The notes under the pieces are model-generated. The model did not search any database. It had not been told where the DNA came from and saw only the letters and a list, made by a program, of their open reading frames with translations. From positions 1-63,805 of the forward strand of contig DUMS01000037.1 of the NCBI GenBank assembly GCA_012839745.1: a DNA stretch of 63,805 nt, written 5' to 3'. A program made the position numbers and the translations under genes. Of this stretch, positions 1 through 8,962 are shown piece by piece; the stretch's first letter is position 1, and each line of letters starts with the position of its first letter. This DNA is from Tissierellia bacterium (GTDB lineage Bacteria; Bacillota; Clostridia; Tissierellales; Tepidimicrobiaceae).

Positions 1-2
1 AC

Positions 3-176
3 AGCAATGCTCAGATGATGCTAATAGAATGGTTCAATGCAGGAAATGAAGTATATGTTAAATTAAGTGAAAATACAATAGTTACAATAGATGGCAGGTT
101 AGTAAGTAACGAAGTATTGCCTGAGAGAGTATTCTTCTACAATAGCAACGGAGATGTAGTAATTTACGAAAAATAG
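3..176 (+). CDS. C-terminal end of a large secreted protein, paralogue of the next gene (partial)
   Basis: The first 58 codons of the window are open in frame 3 and end at TAG 176. The translation (SNAQMMLIEWFNAGNEVYVK...) aligns almost residue for residue with the last 57 residues of the gene at 300-4853, sharing the blocks NAGNEVY, DGRLVS and EVLPERV. The two genes are therefore tandem paralogues with the same C-terminal module. The rest of this gene lies off the left edge, so it is unknown whether the upstream copy carries a catalytic domain such as a subtilisin-type protease. Confidence 0.8.
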   Translation, partial: SNAQMMLIEWFNAGNEVYVKLSENTIVTIDGRLVSNEVLPERVFFYNSNGDVVIYEK

Positions 177-187
177 ATAAACTAGGC

Positions 188-224
188 AAAAACGCGGCTT
201 CTTTGTGAAGGAGCCGCGTTTTTA
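188..224 (+). terminator. Rho-independent terminator
   Basis: Perfect 9-bp inverted repeat AACGCGGCT / AGCCGCGTT (191-199 and 212-220) followed by T residues, just after the stop of the partial gene. It separates transcription of the two tandem paralogues. Confidence 0.85.
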
Positions 225-299
225 CCATATATACAAACACATATAAAATATGACTTGGCTAATTATTAAATACTAAAAGTAAAAGGGGGTAACCAATAG

Positions 300-3200
300 A
301 TGTTACGGAGTAAGAATGTTTTGATGGTGCTATCTGTGTTGATTTCAGTGTTAATGACAATGGGTAGCTTATCATCCTTAGTGTATGCAGAAAACAATCA
401 TTTTATGCTAGCTAAGGAAATCTTGCGGGAAGAAAAAGCATCTATGATTATGCCCGAAGCAGGGGAAGGAAGAGTAGAAGGAAAGGTATTAGCAGATGAT
501 GAGGATTCAGATGATGCAGTAATAATCCATGAACAGGAGGTAACAGAAGCATTTCCAGGGTCAAATATAGAGATAGCAGCAAGAGTGATGGATGATGTAG
601 CAGTAACAGAAGTAGAATTGTTGGTAAAGCAGGAAGGGAAATCTTACTGGTACCTATTACCAATGGAGAGAATATCAGGAGATCATAGGAATGGAGTATA
701 CAAAGGAACAATATCTAGCGACATGTTAACGGGAGACAGCATTAAATATAGAATAAGAGCAAGAGACTATGCAGGTGAAGCTGCAATAACAGAAGATTAC
801 ACAATAGAGATAAAATTTGGCATAGTACCAGATGAGTACACTCAGGGATTTGAAAGCTATCCAGTAGGCTGGATATTTGAAGGCTGCTGGGACTTTGGAA
901 AAGCAGTTGAAGGAATAGATCCCCTTCCATATGAAGGAGAAGGACTGGCTGGCACTGTTATAGGATCAGAATATCCATATAATGCAGACGACTGGTTGAT
1001 AACGCCCCCAATTGATTTGAGGGATGAAACACTGCCTTCAGCATCTTTAAGATTTCATCATTTTTACAATATTGAAACTAACTATGATAATGGCTATATC
1101 TATGTAACCAATGACTATGGAGAAACGTGGAATTTAGTTGGCGGACCATATACTGGTTTCTCTGGAGAATGGCAGGAAGTGGCTATTAACCTTAGCGATT
1201 ATATAGGTTCTGAAGCACCTGTATTTGTCGGATTCCATTTTGCATCTGATGAATATGTAAATAAGAGTGGCTGGTATATTGATAATATCAGGCTAATGGG
1301 ACCAGATTCACAACCACCTGAATGCCCTGCCAATTTTAGAGCTGAAGCTGGTGCAACCAGAATAAAGCTTAAATGGAAACCTTCTCTGGATGCTGATTTA
1401 TCACATTATAATATATATCGTTCAGAGGTATCAGGCGGAGAATATGTTAAAATAGGTGAAACAGGCAGTAACTATAACTGGTTTTTTGACTATGATGTAG
1501 TTGCAAATACGACTTATTACTATGTAATAAACGCTGAGGACACATCAGGCAATGTAAGCGAATATACAGAAGAAGTTTCTGCTATGGTTCCAGAAGCTAC
1601 ATTTTTATATAGCTCAGATTTTGAAGATGATAATGGAGGATTTACTGTAGGCGGAACCAGTGGAGTATGGGAATGGGGGATTCCAACGACAGGGCCTAAA
1701 GGAGCCTGTTCAGGTGAAAAACTATGGGCAACTTTGCTTGATGGAGATTACGGAAATTTTGTTGCTGCATATATAGAGAGTCCAGAAATTGTTGTACCCG
1801 AAGATAAGATTCCGTATTTAAAATACAGCCACTGGTACAATACTGAAAGCATATATGATATTTGCTTTGCACAAATATCAAACGACAATGGAGAAACATG
1901 GCATGATATTATAACATGGGAGAATCCTACAGGAGTATTCACCGGCTCAAGTAATGGCTGGATTAATGAAGAAATACCATTGGATTCCTATCGTGGCGAT
2001 ACCATAAAGATTAGGTTTAATTTCCATTCTGATGTATTTATACCTGTATATTACCCTGATGGCATTTCACCTGCCCGAGATGGTTGGTATATAGACGATT
2101 TTGCCATAGTTGCAGTTGACTTCATTCCTCCAGAGTATGAAGTAATAGCATATGACGATGGAAGCAACGAAAATGCTGTAGTATTAAATGAAGCTGGCAA
2201 TGGCTTAGCTGTTAGATTTACTCCAACTCTACCAGGCAAATTATTGGGAGCTTATATATATCTGGATGATTATTTTCCTAATCCAACATCAAATAGATTA
2301 GGGTTTGAAATATACCGGGCAAATGAAGATGGAACAGCAACACGATTTGGAGAAACACTTTATGTGAATAATCTAACTAGAGGGGATTGGAACTACATAG
2401 ATTTATCAGACTATAACTTCTTTACATCTGAAGAGGATTTTTATATTTCAACTATGCAGGATGATATAGGAGGTAATACGCCAGGAACAGGTGTAGATGA
2501 AGATTCTCCATATCGTAACAGGTCATATTTAAATATTGATGGGTATATGATACCAATGTATATTGATGGCATAAATGGGGTACTGATGATTAGGGCTCAT
2601 ATGGACTATACTCAAACGCCACCTGAAGGCTTCATAGGTGATGTCAAGGTTAATGAATTTATGGATGTTGATATTAAATCAGGACCATTCACATCCATCA
2701 GAAAAACTGAGGATATATTTAAGGGAAAAGTACCAGTCTATAATATAAACAGAAATGCAATAACATTAATCAGCTATGAAACCGTATCAGACGAAGAAGT
2801 ACAAAATACGCCAATGTCAAGAGGATGGGGAATTCCAGCACAAGAAGCAACAGTTACAGCACTTGAAATTGGAAGAACAGTTAAATCAGACCCAATAACC
2901 GGTAAGTACGAGATTAGCCTGCCAGCAGGAACTTATACATTGAGGGCAGAAGCTTATGGATATTATTCACAAGATGTAGTAGTTACAGTAGAAGATGGCG
3001 AAGTTGTAAAACAAACATTTGTATTGCAGGAAAAACCAAAAGGAACCATAACTGGTAGGGTAGTAGACAGATATTGGGGAGACCCAGCTTCATATGCTGT
3101 AATAAGAGTAGTAGGAGACAAAAAGATAGGTCCAGTTACAGCAGATGAAGAAGGTTACTTCACAATATCAGATATATATGTTGGAACATATATATTAAAT

Positions 3201-4853
3201 GTAACAGCAGAGAACTTCCATCCTGGAGAATTTACCGTAACTGTTAATGCAAATGAGGTAACGGAAGTTGAACTGGGATTGAAGAGATTTGTAGGATATC
3301 AGCATGAAATAGCATATGACGATGGTACAGCAGAAAATGCATTGGTATCAAATGAAGAGGGCAATGGATTGGCGGTAAGATTTACACCAGAAAGACAAGG
3401 AATTGTAAAAGGATTGAACATATATATATGGGGTAATGACTGGCCAGTGCCAGGAGGAAACAGACTGGGATTTGTAATATATGACATAGTAGATGGAGAG
3501 CCAGTGCGAATAGGTGAACCAGTATATATAAATGGACTGGTTAGAGGTGATTGGAACTATATAGACCTGTCAGGCTTTGGATTTTTGGCAGATAGCGACT
3601 TTTTCATATCAACAATACAGGACATGCCAGGATATTATGTTCCAGGAACAGGCATAGATGAAACATCACCACATGGGGACAGATCGTATATAAATCTGGC
3701 AGGAACATTCAAACCAATTTCAGAAGAAGGTATGGAAGGTGCTCTTATGATGAGAGCAGTAATGCAATACTCATTGGATACACCATTAATAACAAATCTA
3801 GACGAGATAAATTATACAAATCAGGATACAATAACAGTTGAAGGAACAGCAATGGAAGATGTAACAGTTAATGTGTATGTAAACAATGAATTGGCAGCAA
3901 GCGTAGAAACTGAGGGCCTAAGATTTATAGCAGAAGTAGAACTTCCTTCAGATGAAAACAGAATAACGGTAACAGCAGAAAAGGGTGGCAATGAAACAGA
4001 GCCATCACCAGCTGTAACAGTTGTTAAAGATAAGGTACTTCCAATATTAACTGTTTATGAGCCTGTGGATGGAACTAAGACTAAGAATGAAACAATAAAT
4101 ATTATAGGAAATGTAGCAGATAATACTGGAATAAGAGAACTTTTGGTAAACAATGAATCAACAGAAATAGATGAGGAAGGAAACTTCAATAAGAGAGTTT
4201 CAGTTGGCCAGGGAGAAAACATAATAACATTAAAAGCAATTGATTTAGCTGGAAATGAAACAGTTGAGTTGAGGACAGTCTATGTTAACCTTGTGGTACC
4301 AGAGATAACAAACATAGAGCCAAGTGAGGATTTAATATTAACACCGGGAGATATTTTAAATGTAAGATTCAATGCACCACCTGGAGGACAAGGATACTTT
4401 AGATTGCTTATTCCAACTGATACTGAACCACAGGATATAGGAACTCCAATGACAGAAACTGAAGAAGGATTTTATGAGGGTTCATGGGCTGTTACTGGAG
4501 CAATGACAGAAGGATTACAGGTTGAGGTAATATTTATGGACCAGTATGGTTATAGAGTATCAGCTATTGCAGACGGAAGAATAACCATTACTGGTAATGT
4601 TGGAAATATGGAAGATTTGCCATCCAATACGGTAATAGCTGGAGATAAAGCTTTTGACATTGGGTATCTAAACAATAACAATGAAGCTCAAATGCTGTTA
4701 ATTGAATGGCTCAATGCAGGGAATGAAGTATATATAAAACTGAGTAATGAAACACTGGTTAACATTGATGGCAGGTTAGTAAGTGACGAAGTATTGCCTG
4801 AAAGAGTATACTACTATGGTAATAATGGAAAAATAACAGTTTACCTAAAATAA
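300..4853 (+). CDS. Large secreted multidomain beta-sandwich protein without a visible catalytic domain
   Basis: 1517 residues, starting at ATG 300 behind AAAGGGGGT. Residues 1-30 form a signal peptide (basic start, hydrophobic core, VYA cleavage site). About 75-170 is a bacillopeptidase-like beta domain. About 179-335 and 434-606 are choice-of-anchor-J/MAM-like domains, each ending in GWYID(N/D)(I/F). About 339-430 is a fibronectin type III domain. About 612-770 and 1000-1161 are two copies of a YDDG...GLAVRFTP domain. About 844-997 holds two carboxypeptidase-regulatory-like folds. About 1162-1330 is glucodextranase-B/Ig-like, and the last 80 residues match the preceding gene fragment. Such domain strings normally sit downstream of an S8 or M6 protease domain in secreted clostridial peptidases. 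No protease triad or HExxH is visible here. A substrate- or surface-binding exoprotein is inferred; the exact role is unknown. Confidence 0.75.
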   Translation: MLRSKNVLMVLSVLISVLMTMGSLSSLVYAENNHFMLAKEILREEKASMIMPEAGEGRVEGKVLADDEDSDDAVIIHEQEVTEAFPGSNIEIAARVMDDVAVTEVELLVKQEGKSYWYLLPMERISGDHRNGVYKGTISSDMLTGDSIKYRIRARDYAGEAAITEDYTIEIKFGIVPDEYTQGFESYPVGWIFEGCWDFGKAVEGIDPLPYEGEGLAGTVIGSEYPYNADDWLITPPIDLRDETLPSASLRFHHFYNIETNYDNGYIYVTNDYGETWNLVGGPYTGFSGEWQEVAINLSDYIGSEAPVFVGFHFASDEYVNKSGWYIDNIRLMGPDSQPPECPANFRAEAGATRIKLKWKPSLDADLSHYNIYRSEVSGGEYVKIGETGSNYNWFFDYDVVANTTYYYVINAEDTSGNVSEYTEEVSAMVPEATFLYSSDFEDDNGGFTVGGTSGVWEWGIPTTGPKGACSGEKLWATLLDGDYGNFVAAYIESPEIVVPEDKIPYLKYSHWYNTESIYDICFAQISNDNGETWHDIITWENPTGVFTGSSNGWINEEIPLDSYRGDTIKIRFNFHSDVFIPVYYPDGISPARDGWYIDDFAIVAVDFIPPEYEVIAYDDGSNENAVVLNEAGNGLAVRFTPTLPGKLLGAYIYLDDYFPNPTSNRLGFEIYRANEDGTATRFGETLYVNNLTRGDWNYIDLSDYNFFTSEEDFYISTMQDDIGGNTPGTGVDEDSPYRNRSYLNIDGYMIPMYIDGINGVLMIRAHMDYTQTPPEGFIGDVKVNEFMDVDIKSGPFTSIRKTEDIFKGKVPVYNINRNAITLISYETVSDEEVQNTPMSRGWGIPAQEATVTALEIGRTVKSDPITGKYEISLPAGTYTLRAEAYGYYSQDVVVTVEDGEVVKQTFVLQEKPKGTITGRVVDRYWGDPASYAVIRVVGDKKIGPVTADEEGYFTISDIYVGTYILNVTAENFHPGEFTVTVNANEVTEVELGLKRFVGYQHEIAYDDGTAENALVSNEEGNGLAVRFTPERQGIVKGLNIYIWGNDWPVPGGNRLGFVIYDIVDGEPVRIGEPVYINGLVRGDWNYIDLSGFGFLADSDFFISTIQDMPGYYVPGTGIDETSPHGDRSYINLAGTFKPISEEGMEGALMMRAVMQYSLDTPLITNLDEINYTNQDTITVEGTAMEDVTVNVYVNNELAASVETEGLRFIAEVELPSDENRITVTAEKGGNETEPSPAVTVVKDKVLPILTVYEPVDGTKTKNETINIIGNVADNTGIRELLVNNESTEIDEEGNFNKRVSVGQGENIITLKAIDLAGNETVELRTVYVNLVVPEITNIEPSEDLILTPGDILNVRFNAPPGGQGYFRLLIPTDTEPQDIGTPMTETEEGFYEGSWAVTGAMTEGLQVEVIFMDQYGYRVSAIADGRITITGNVGNMEDLPSNTVIAGDKAFDIGYLNNNNEAQMLLIEWLNAGNEVYIKLSNETLVNIDGRLVSDEVLPERVYYYGNNGKITVYLK

Positions 4854-4866
4854 GCGCCCTATGGAA

Positions 4867-4905
4867 AGAATGCGGTTTCTTCAGTAAGGAAACCGCATTC
4901 TATTT
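4867..4905 (+). terminator. Rho-independent terminator
   Basis: Inverted repeat AGAATGCGGTTTC / GAAACCGCATTCT with a 9-nt loop, followed by ATTTTGTTCTTTTTT, 13 bases after the exoprotein stop codon. Confidence 0.88.
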
Positions 4906-4982
4906 TGTTCTTTTTTGCTAAAAGAAACCAAAAGAGAAGCACTAATAGAAATGGCATTATATAATAGAATGAATATATTCTA

Positions 4983-5011
4983 TTGACATATAGAATATAA
5001 TAATATATAAT
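4983..5011 (+). promoter_or_regulatory. SigmaA promoter of the asnA T-box transcript
   Basis: TTGACA (4983-4988), a 17-bp spacer and TATAAT (5006-5011), both perfect consensus hexamers, about 20 bases upstream of the T-box leader. Confidence 0.85.
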
Positions 5012-5027
5012 ATGATACTATAATACG

Positions 5028-5293
5028 ATAAAGCAGTGAAGGGAAGAGTAGTCATTAAGGAAGTTATAGAGAGTCGGCCACTGGTGGAAAGCCGATACGG
5101 AATTAATGATGAAGAACATCCCTGAGCATCTAACCGAAAGAATAATTCAAGTAGGCTTAGACGGGTATAGTCCGTTATCAACTATACAGTATCGAAGTCA
5201 TTTTCCGTACTGGTTTGAGAGAGCTTTGCTAATTAAGGTGGCACCGCGGAAGTTAACCTTTCGTCCTTTGGATGAAAGGATTTTTAATTTTTT
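5028..5293 (+). promoter_or_regulatory. T-box leader, asparagine specifier AAC
   Basis: Untranslated leader that senses uncharged tRNA-Asn and switches between terminator and antiterminator. Visible elements are the stem I AG-bulge region GAGAGTCGG, the distal-loop motif GGTGGAAA, the specifier AAC at 5115-5117 (in the context GAAGAACATCCCTGAG, aligning with the aspS leader's GCGAAGACACCTTTGAG), the T-box sequence TGGCACCGCG at 5239-5248, and a terminator (CCTTTCGTCC...GGATGAAAGG then T-run, about 5258-5293). The Asn codon matches the function of the downstream gene. An open frame running through this leader from 5106 is an extension of asnA and is not a better start. Confidence 0.93.
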
Positions 5294-5306
5294 GGGGGAG
5301 GTTTAT

Positions 5307-6284
5307 ATGGAAAAGCTGGGAATTAAGGAAACGCAGATTGCTATTAAAATACTGAAGGATTTTTTTGAAAGGGAACTGGCTAAAAAATTGAATTTAATGA
5401 GAGTTTCTGCGCCTTTATTCGTAAGGCCTGAAACAGGATTGAATGACAATTTGAATGGTGTTGAAAAGCCTGTATCCTTTAATATAAGAAATCATGGCAT
5501 TGAGGTTGAAATCGTACAGTCTCTTGCAAAATGGAAGAGAATGGCTTTGAAGGTTTATGGTTTCAAGGCTGGTGAAGGTCTGTATACCGATATGAATGCC
5601 ATTAGACCTGATGAAAAATTAGACCATACCCATTCCATATATGTAGACCAGTGGGATTGGGAAAAGGTAATAAATAAAGAAGACAGGACTGAAGGTTATC
5701 TAAAGGAAACTGTGGAAACAATTTTTGAAGTATTTAAGGAGACGGAAAACAGGATAAATGGCATATATCCCGTATTTCAATGGAAATTGCCTGAGAAGAT
5801 ATACTTTATAACTACACAGGAGCTGGAGGATATGTATCCTAATAATACGCCTAAGGAAAGGGAACACCTGATATGTGAAAAGCACAAGGCTGTATTTTTG
5901 ATGAAAATAGGAAAGAAATTAAAATCAGGCAAACCACATGATGGAAGGTCTCCTGATTATGACGACTGGGAGCTCAATGGGGATATACTATTTTGGAATC
6001 CGGTGCTCGGGGAAGCTCTTGAGCTATCCAGCATGGGAATAAGGGTAGATAAGGAGTCTTTGATAAAACAGCTTGAATCTGCAGGAGCCCTTGATAGACT
6101 GAACAGGGAGTATCATAGGCTGCTTGTGGAGGAAAAGCTGCCATTGACCATTGGCGGAGGTATAGGGCAATCAAGAATATGCATGTATTTCCTTGAAAAA
6201 AGGCATATAGGAGAGGTACAGGCTTCTGTGTGGTCAGATTCAATGATAGAGGAATGCAGAAAGAATAATATATTTTTACTTTAG
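5307..6284 (+). CDS. asnA: Aspartate--ammonia ligase (asparagine synthetase A)
   Basis: Makes asparagine from aspartate, ammonia and ATP in the cytoplasm. The protein is 325 residues, against 330 for the E. coli enzyme. It has the class-II aminoacyl-tRNA-synthetase-like fold, with the C-terminal motif [19 protein letters not shown] and an N-terminal LMRVSAPLF segment typical of the family. The frame is open from 5106, but ATG 5307 has the strong site GGGGGAGG at the right spacing and lies just past the T-box terminator, so 5307 is the start. The gene is controlled by the Asn T-box immediately upstream. It is followed after 51 bases by a small membrane protein gene. Confidence 0.96.
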   Translation: MEKLGIKETQIAIKILKDFFERELAKKLNLMRVSAPLFVRPETGLNDNLNGVEKPVSFNIRNHGIEVEIVQSLAKWKRMALKVYGFKAGEGLYTDMNAIRPDEKLDHTHSIYVDQWDWEKVINKEDRTEGYLKETVETIFEVFKETENRINGIYPVFQWKLPEKIYFITTQELEDMYPNNTPKEREHLICEKHKAVFLMKIGKKLKSGKPHDGRSPDYDDWELNGDILFWNPVLGEALELSSMGIRVDKESLIKQLESAGALDRLNREYHRLLVEEKLPLTIGGGIGQSRICMYFLEKRHIGEVQASVWSDSMIEECRKNNIFLL

Positions 6285-6335
6285 GATAAAATTGATGTAA
6301 AATATAGATATAATATAAGCATGGGAGAATCTAAT

Positions 6336-6761
6336 ATGAGAAAAGACAGATTATCATTTTTATTGCTGGGATTGGGAATAGGAATTATCCTAACTAATTT
6401 CGTATATTATATGGTACCTAATGTGGAATATAGGGATTTGACAGATGAAGAGATTGTAGAAAGGGCTAAAGAGTTGGGTATGGTATTTATAAAGGATGCC
6501 ATTGAGGTAAATAGCTCTAAAGACAGTGTTCCAACAGAAGCAGAGTCGGAAGAAATAGTATTTAAAATAGAAAAGGGTGAAACTTTAGAAATTATTTCTG
6601 ATAACCTATACAATGCTGGCCTAATTGATGATAAAGATAGGTTTATAAACTATGCTGAGGAAAAGGGTATGGCTAGAAGCTTTAGAACAGGTACCTATTA
6701 TCTCACTAAAGGTATGGATTATGAAACGCTGTTGATGACCCTTACAAATAAAAACAATTAA
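6336..6761 (+). CDS. Small membrane protein with MltG/YceG-like N-terminal domain, no lytic domain
   Basis: 141 residues from ATG 6336, preceded by GGGAGA; an in-frame ATG at 6321 has no ribosome site. Residues about 7-27 are a hydrophobic membrane anchor. The C-terminal half (EIVFKIEKGETLEIISDNLYNAGLI...SFRTGTYYLTKGMDYETLLMTLT) resembles the LysM-like subdomain found at the N-terminus of endolytic murein transglycosylase MltG. The catalytic MltG domain, which would need about 200 more residues, is absent. Similar short proteins occur in clostridia. A peptidoglycan-related or sporulation role is inference only. Confidence 0.65.
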   Translation: MRKDRLSFLLLGLGIGIILTNFVYYMVPNVEYRDLTDEEIVERAKELGMVFIKDAIEVNSSKDSVPTEAESEEIVFKIEKGETLEIISDNLYNAGLIDDKDRFINYAEEKGMARSFRTGTYYLTKGMDYETLLMTLTNKNN

Positions 6762-6785
6762 AATGGTATTGTAGGACTAAGATGG

Positions 6786-6822
6786 CTAGAAACATTGAAA
6801 TATATTCAATGTTTCTTTTCTT
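6786..6822 (+). terminator. Rho-independent terminator
   Basis: Inverted repeat GAAACATTGAA / TTCAATGTTTC with a short AT loop, followed by TTTTCTTT, ending the asnA transcript region. The rest of the gap to 6980 contains a possible -10 TATAAT near 6890 and no gene. Confidence 0.8.
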
Positions 6823-6980
6823 TAACCAAAATATATGGATGAATAAAGCAAAATGACAAAAGTTTATAACCAGCAGATAAATAATTGTAGTATAATAGAT
6901 TATAGTATCGAATAAAAAGGAAAAAAATTGGTTTATTTATCCAGAATGTTGGAAACAATTGCTAAAGGGAGGGATCAATT

Positions 6981-7712
6981 TTGGTACTGGCTAAAAGGGG
7001 ACTTTGGGAATTGTATGATGGGCTATTGTATAATTTTTTATACAATAATGATATAAACTCAATACATATCCTCCTGAACCTTTATGATGTAGAAATCAAT
7101 ATGACAAATATATATCCTAAGTATAGATGTACTAAAGAAATAAGAAAGAAAATAAAAAGGCTTCTTTTCCCTAGAAGAGACAGGCAATTGGTTTCCAACA
7201 ATGTTTCAATGCTTGTTCATGAAGATATTGACAGGCTAGAGCTTACAATGTACTTAAAAGGCTATTATAGAGGTTATAATGATAATAAGTGGGTTAATAT
7301 TCTGGAAGACGAAACCTTGAAAATCTTAAGGGAAGACGAGCTGTACGGCAAGAATTTTTTGTTTCATTATGACAAATCAAATAAGGAGATTCAGAAGATT
7401 GTAAAGGATTTATTTTTGCATTTAAATGACAGGGAAAGTGAGACAAACAGTTTGGCAAATCTAATATTTGCGTATTGTAATAAAGTAATAAAGAGGAAAA
7501 TATATAACCTGAACTCATATATTGATAAGCAGCTTACTATAGATTACAGCAAAAATAATCCTGATATACAGGAGGAGCCTTTTTTGTCACATAAGCAGAT
7601 AAACAGCATTTATAGGGCTTTGGTAAAGACTATATATAAAAATATGTTTAGTACATATAAGGAAGCCTACTGGTTTGGAATAAATGACAGGGTTTTAAAC
7701 AGATATAAGTAG
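6981..7712 (+). CDS. Conserved hypothetical protein
   Basis: 243 residues, TTG start with GGGAGGG eight bases upstream. I do not recognise the family. The protein is basic and mostly helical with no signal peptide or clear membrane segment. It has a dense run of basic residues near 55-70 (EIRKKIKRLLFPRRDRQL), a YLKGYYRGYND stretch, and a C-terminal segment rich in Tyr, Lys and Asn. It stands alone between two terminators and upstream of a BofC-like gene, so it is probably monocistronic. No catalytic motif is evident. Confidence 0.6.
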   Translation: MVLAKRGLWELYDGLLYNFLYNNDINSIHILLNLYDVEINMTNIYPKYRCTKEIRKKIKRLLFPRRDRQLVSNNVSMLVHEDIDRLELTMYLKGYYRGYNDNKWVNILEDETLKILREDELYGKNFLFHYDKSNKEIQKIVKDLFLHLNDRESETNSLANLIFAYCNKVIKRKIYNLNSYIDKQLTIDYSKNNPDIQEEPFLSHKQINSIYRALVKTIYKNMFSTYKEAYWFGINDRVLNRYK

Positions 7713-7773
7713 AGATGTATAAAATATTTTAAAATGGAAAAAATATCCCTCAGATGGTAATGGAGGGATATTT

Positions 7774-8361
7774 TTGAAAAGGTATATTGGTGTGTACATA
7801 TTTTTATTCTGTGTTGTATTGTTTATAGCCAGCTTTGGCATAGGGTATTATGTAACCAGCATGAGGAATAGGGAAAATACAAGCATATCTGAGGAAAACC
7901 CCACTGAGGATGATTTTGAAGAGTTGGCAATATTGCATGAAGTTGAAAGAATTACTCCAAATACATTTATTGAAATAAGAATCCATTACAATAAATGTAA
8001 CCACAACATAACAAAATTAAACGAGAAAGATAACAATATTGTCAATATGACTGAAGAGGAGTACAGGGACTATTTGAAGGAACACTATCCTAACGTGAAG
8101 ATTGTAAAGTTTTCCAGCAGGGAGATAATACTTGAGGAGGAAAGGGATTATCTTTGCCCAAACCATTATATTATTGGCGAGCATGAAGGGAAAATAGCCA
8201 TATTTAAGATTGACGAAAATGGGGAAAGGGTTTTGGACAGAATTTTTGTGGACTATCCTATTACTCTGCTAAAGGAAATTGATCAGGAAAAATTAAAGGA
8301 AGGTATAATTATCAATACTGAAGATGAGTTGACTGATGTCCTGGAAAATTTCATTTCTTAG
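7774..8361 (+). CDS. BofC-like membrane-anchored protein
   Basis: 195 residues, TTG start behind GGAGGG. An N-terminal membrane segment (about residues 5-27) is followed by an extracytoplasmic region. This contains KCNHN, a central EEYRDYLKEHYPNVKIVKFSSREIIL block and CPNHYIIGEHEGKIAIF, matching the pattern of the bypass-of-forespore-C family. BofC inhibits SpoIVB signalling in the Bacillus forespore, and the gene lies near ruvA there too, as here. The divergence from the Bacillus protein is large, so the exact role is inferred from family and context. Confidence 0.65.
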   Translation: MKRYIGVYIFLFCVVLFIASFGIGYYVTSMRNRENTSISEENPTEDDFEELAILHEVERITPNTFIEIRIHYNKCNHNITKLNEKDNNIVNMTEEEYRDYLKEHYPNVKIVKFSSREIILEEERDYLCPNHYIIGEHEGKIAIFKIDENGERVLDRIFVDYPITLLKEIDQEKLKEGIIINTEDELTDVLENFIS

Positions 8362-8362
8362 A

Positions 8363-8393
8363 CTAAGTTAGAATTTCTAACTTAGTTTTTTTC
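8363..8393 (+). terminator. Rho-independent terminator
   Basis: ACTAAGTTAGAA / TTCTAACTTAGT hairpin followed by seven T residues, directly after the BofC-like stop codon; isolates it from ruvC. Confidence 0.88.
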
Positions 8394-8454
8394 GTTAATT
8401 TTTTCAGCTAAATATGGTAGAATATTATATATTAGTTGTTGAAAGGTGAAAAAT

Positions 8455-8949
8455 ATGGTTATTCTAGGGATTGACCCAGGGTTTGCAATAGTAGGATATG
8501 GAGTCATTGAGGTTACAGGAAACAGATACGGCATACTGGATTATGGAGTTATTTCAACGGACAAGGATACATATTTTCCTGACAGGCTAAAGATAATTTA
8601 TGATGAGCTAAATGAAATTATCGATAAGTATAATCCAGTGGATATGGCCATGGAAGAGCTGTTTTTCAACAAAAATGCAAAAACAGCCTTAAAAGTTGGA
8701 CAGGCACGGGGTGCTATCATTCTATGTGCCAAGAATAAAGGACTGGATATATTTGAATATACGCCTTTACAGATAAAGCAGGCTGTTGTAGGATATGGAA
8801 GGGCTGAAAAGAATCAGGTTCAGGAAATGGTAAGGATACTTTTGAATTTAAAGGAAATACCCAAGCCGGATGATGCAGCGGATGCACTGGCTGTAGCCAT
8901 ATGCCATGGCAGTTCTCTGAACTTTAAGGATATGTTTAGAATGAAATAA
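8455..8949 (+). CDS. ruvC: Crossover junction endodeoxyribonuclease RuvC
   Basis: Resolves Holliday junctions together with RuvAB. 164 residues, the normal length. The first acidic residue sits in ILGIDPGFAIVGYG, then MEELFF and the C-terminal DDAADALAVAICH carry the remaining acidic metal ligands of the RNase-H-like fold. ATG 8455 is preferred over GTG 8446 because AAGGTGA lies at the right distance from 8455 and the family starts at this point. First gene of a ruvC-ruvA-ruvB run with 13-21 base gaps. Confidence 0.96.
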   Translation: MVILGIDPGFAIVGYGVIEVTGNRYGILDYGVISTDKDTYFPDRLKIIYDELNEIIDKYNPVDMAMEELFFNKNAKTALKVGQARGAIILCAKNKGLDIFEYTPLQIKQAVVGYGRAEKNQVQEMVRILLNLKEIPKPDDAADALAVAICHGSSLNFKDMFRMK

Positions 8950-8962
8950 AAGGGTGATGAAT

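Noticed and set aside
448-711. Long antisense open frames inside the exoprotein and many later genes
   Set aside because: Leu/Ser-rich low-complexity translations without ribosome sites, opposite well-supported genes; codon-structure shadows.
5106-5306. N-terminal extension of asnA
   Set aside because: This region is the T-box leader; the AsnA family starts at 5307.
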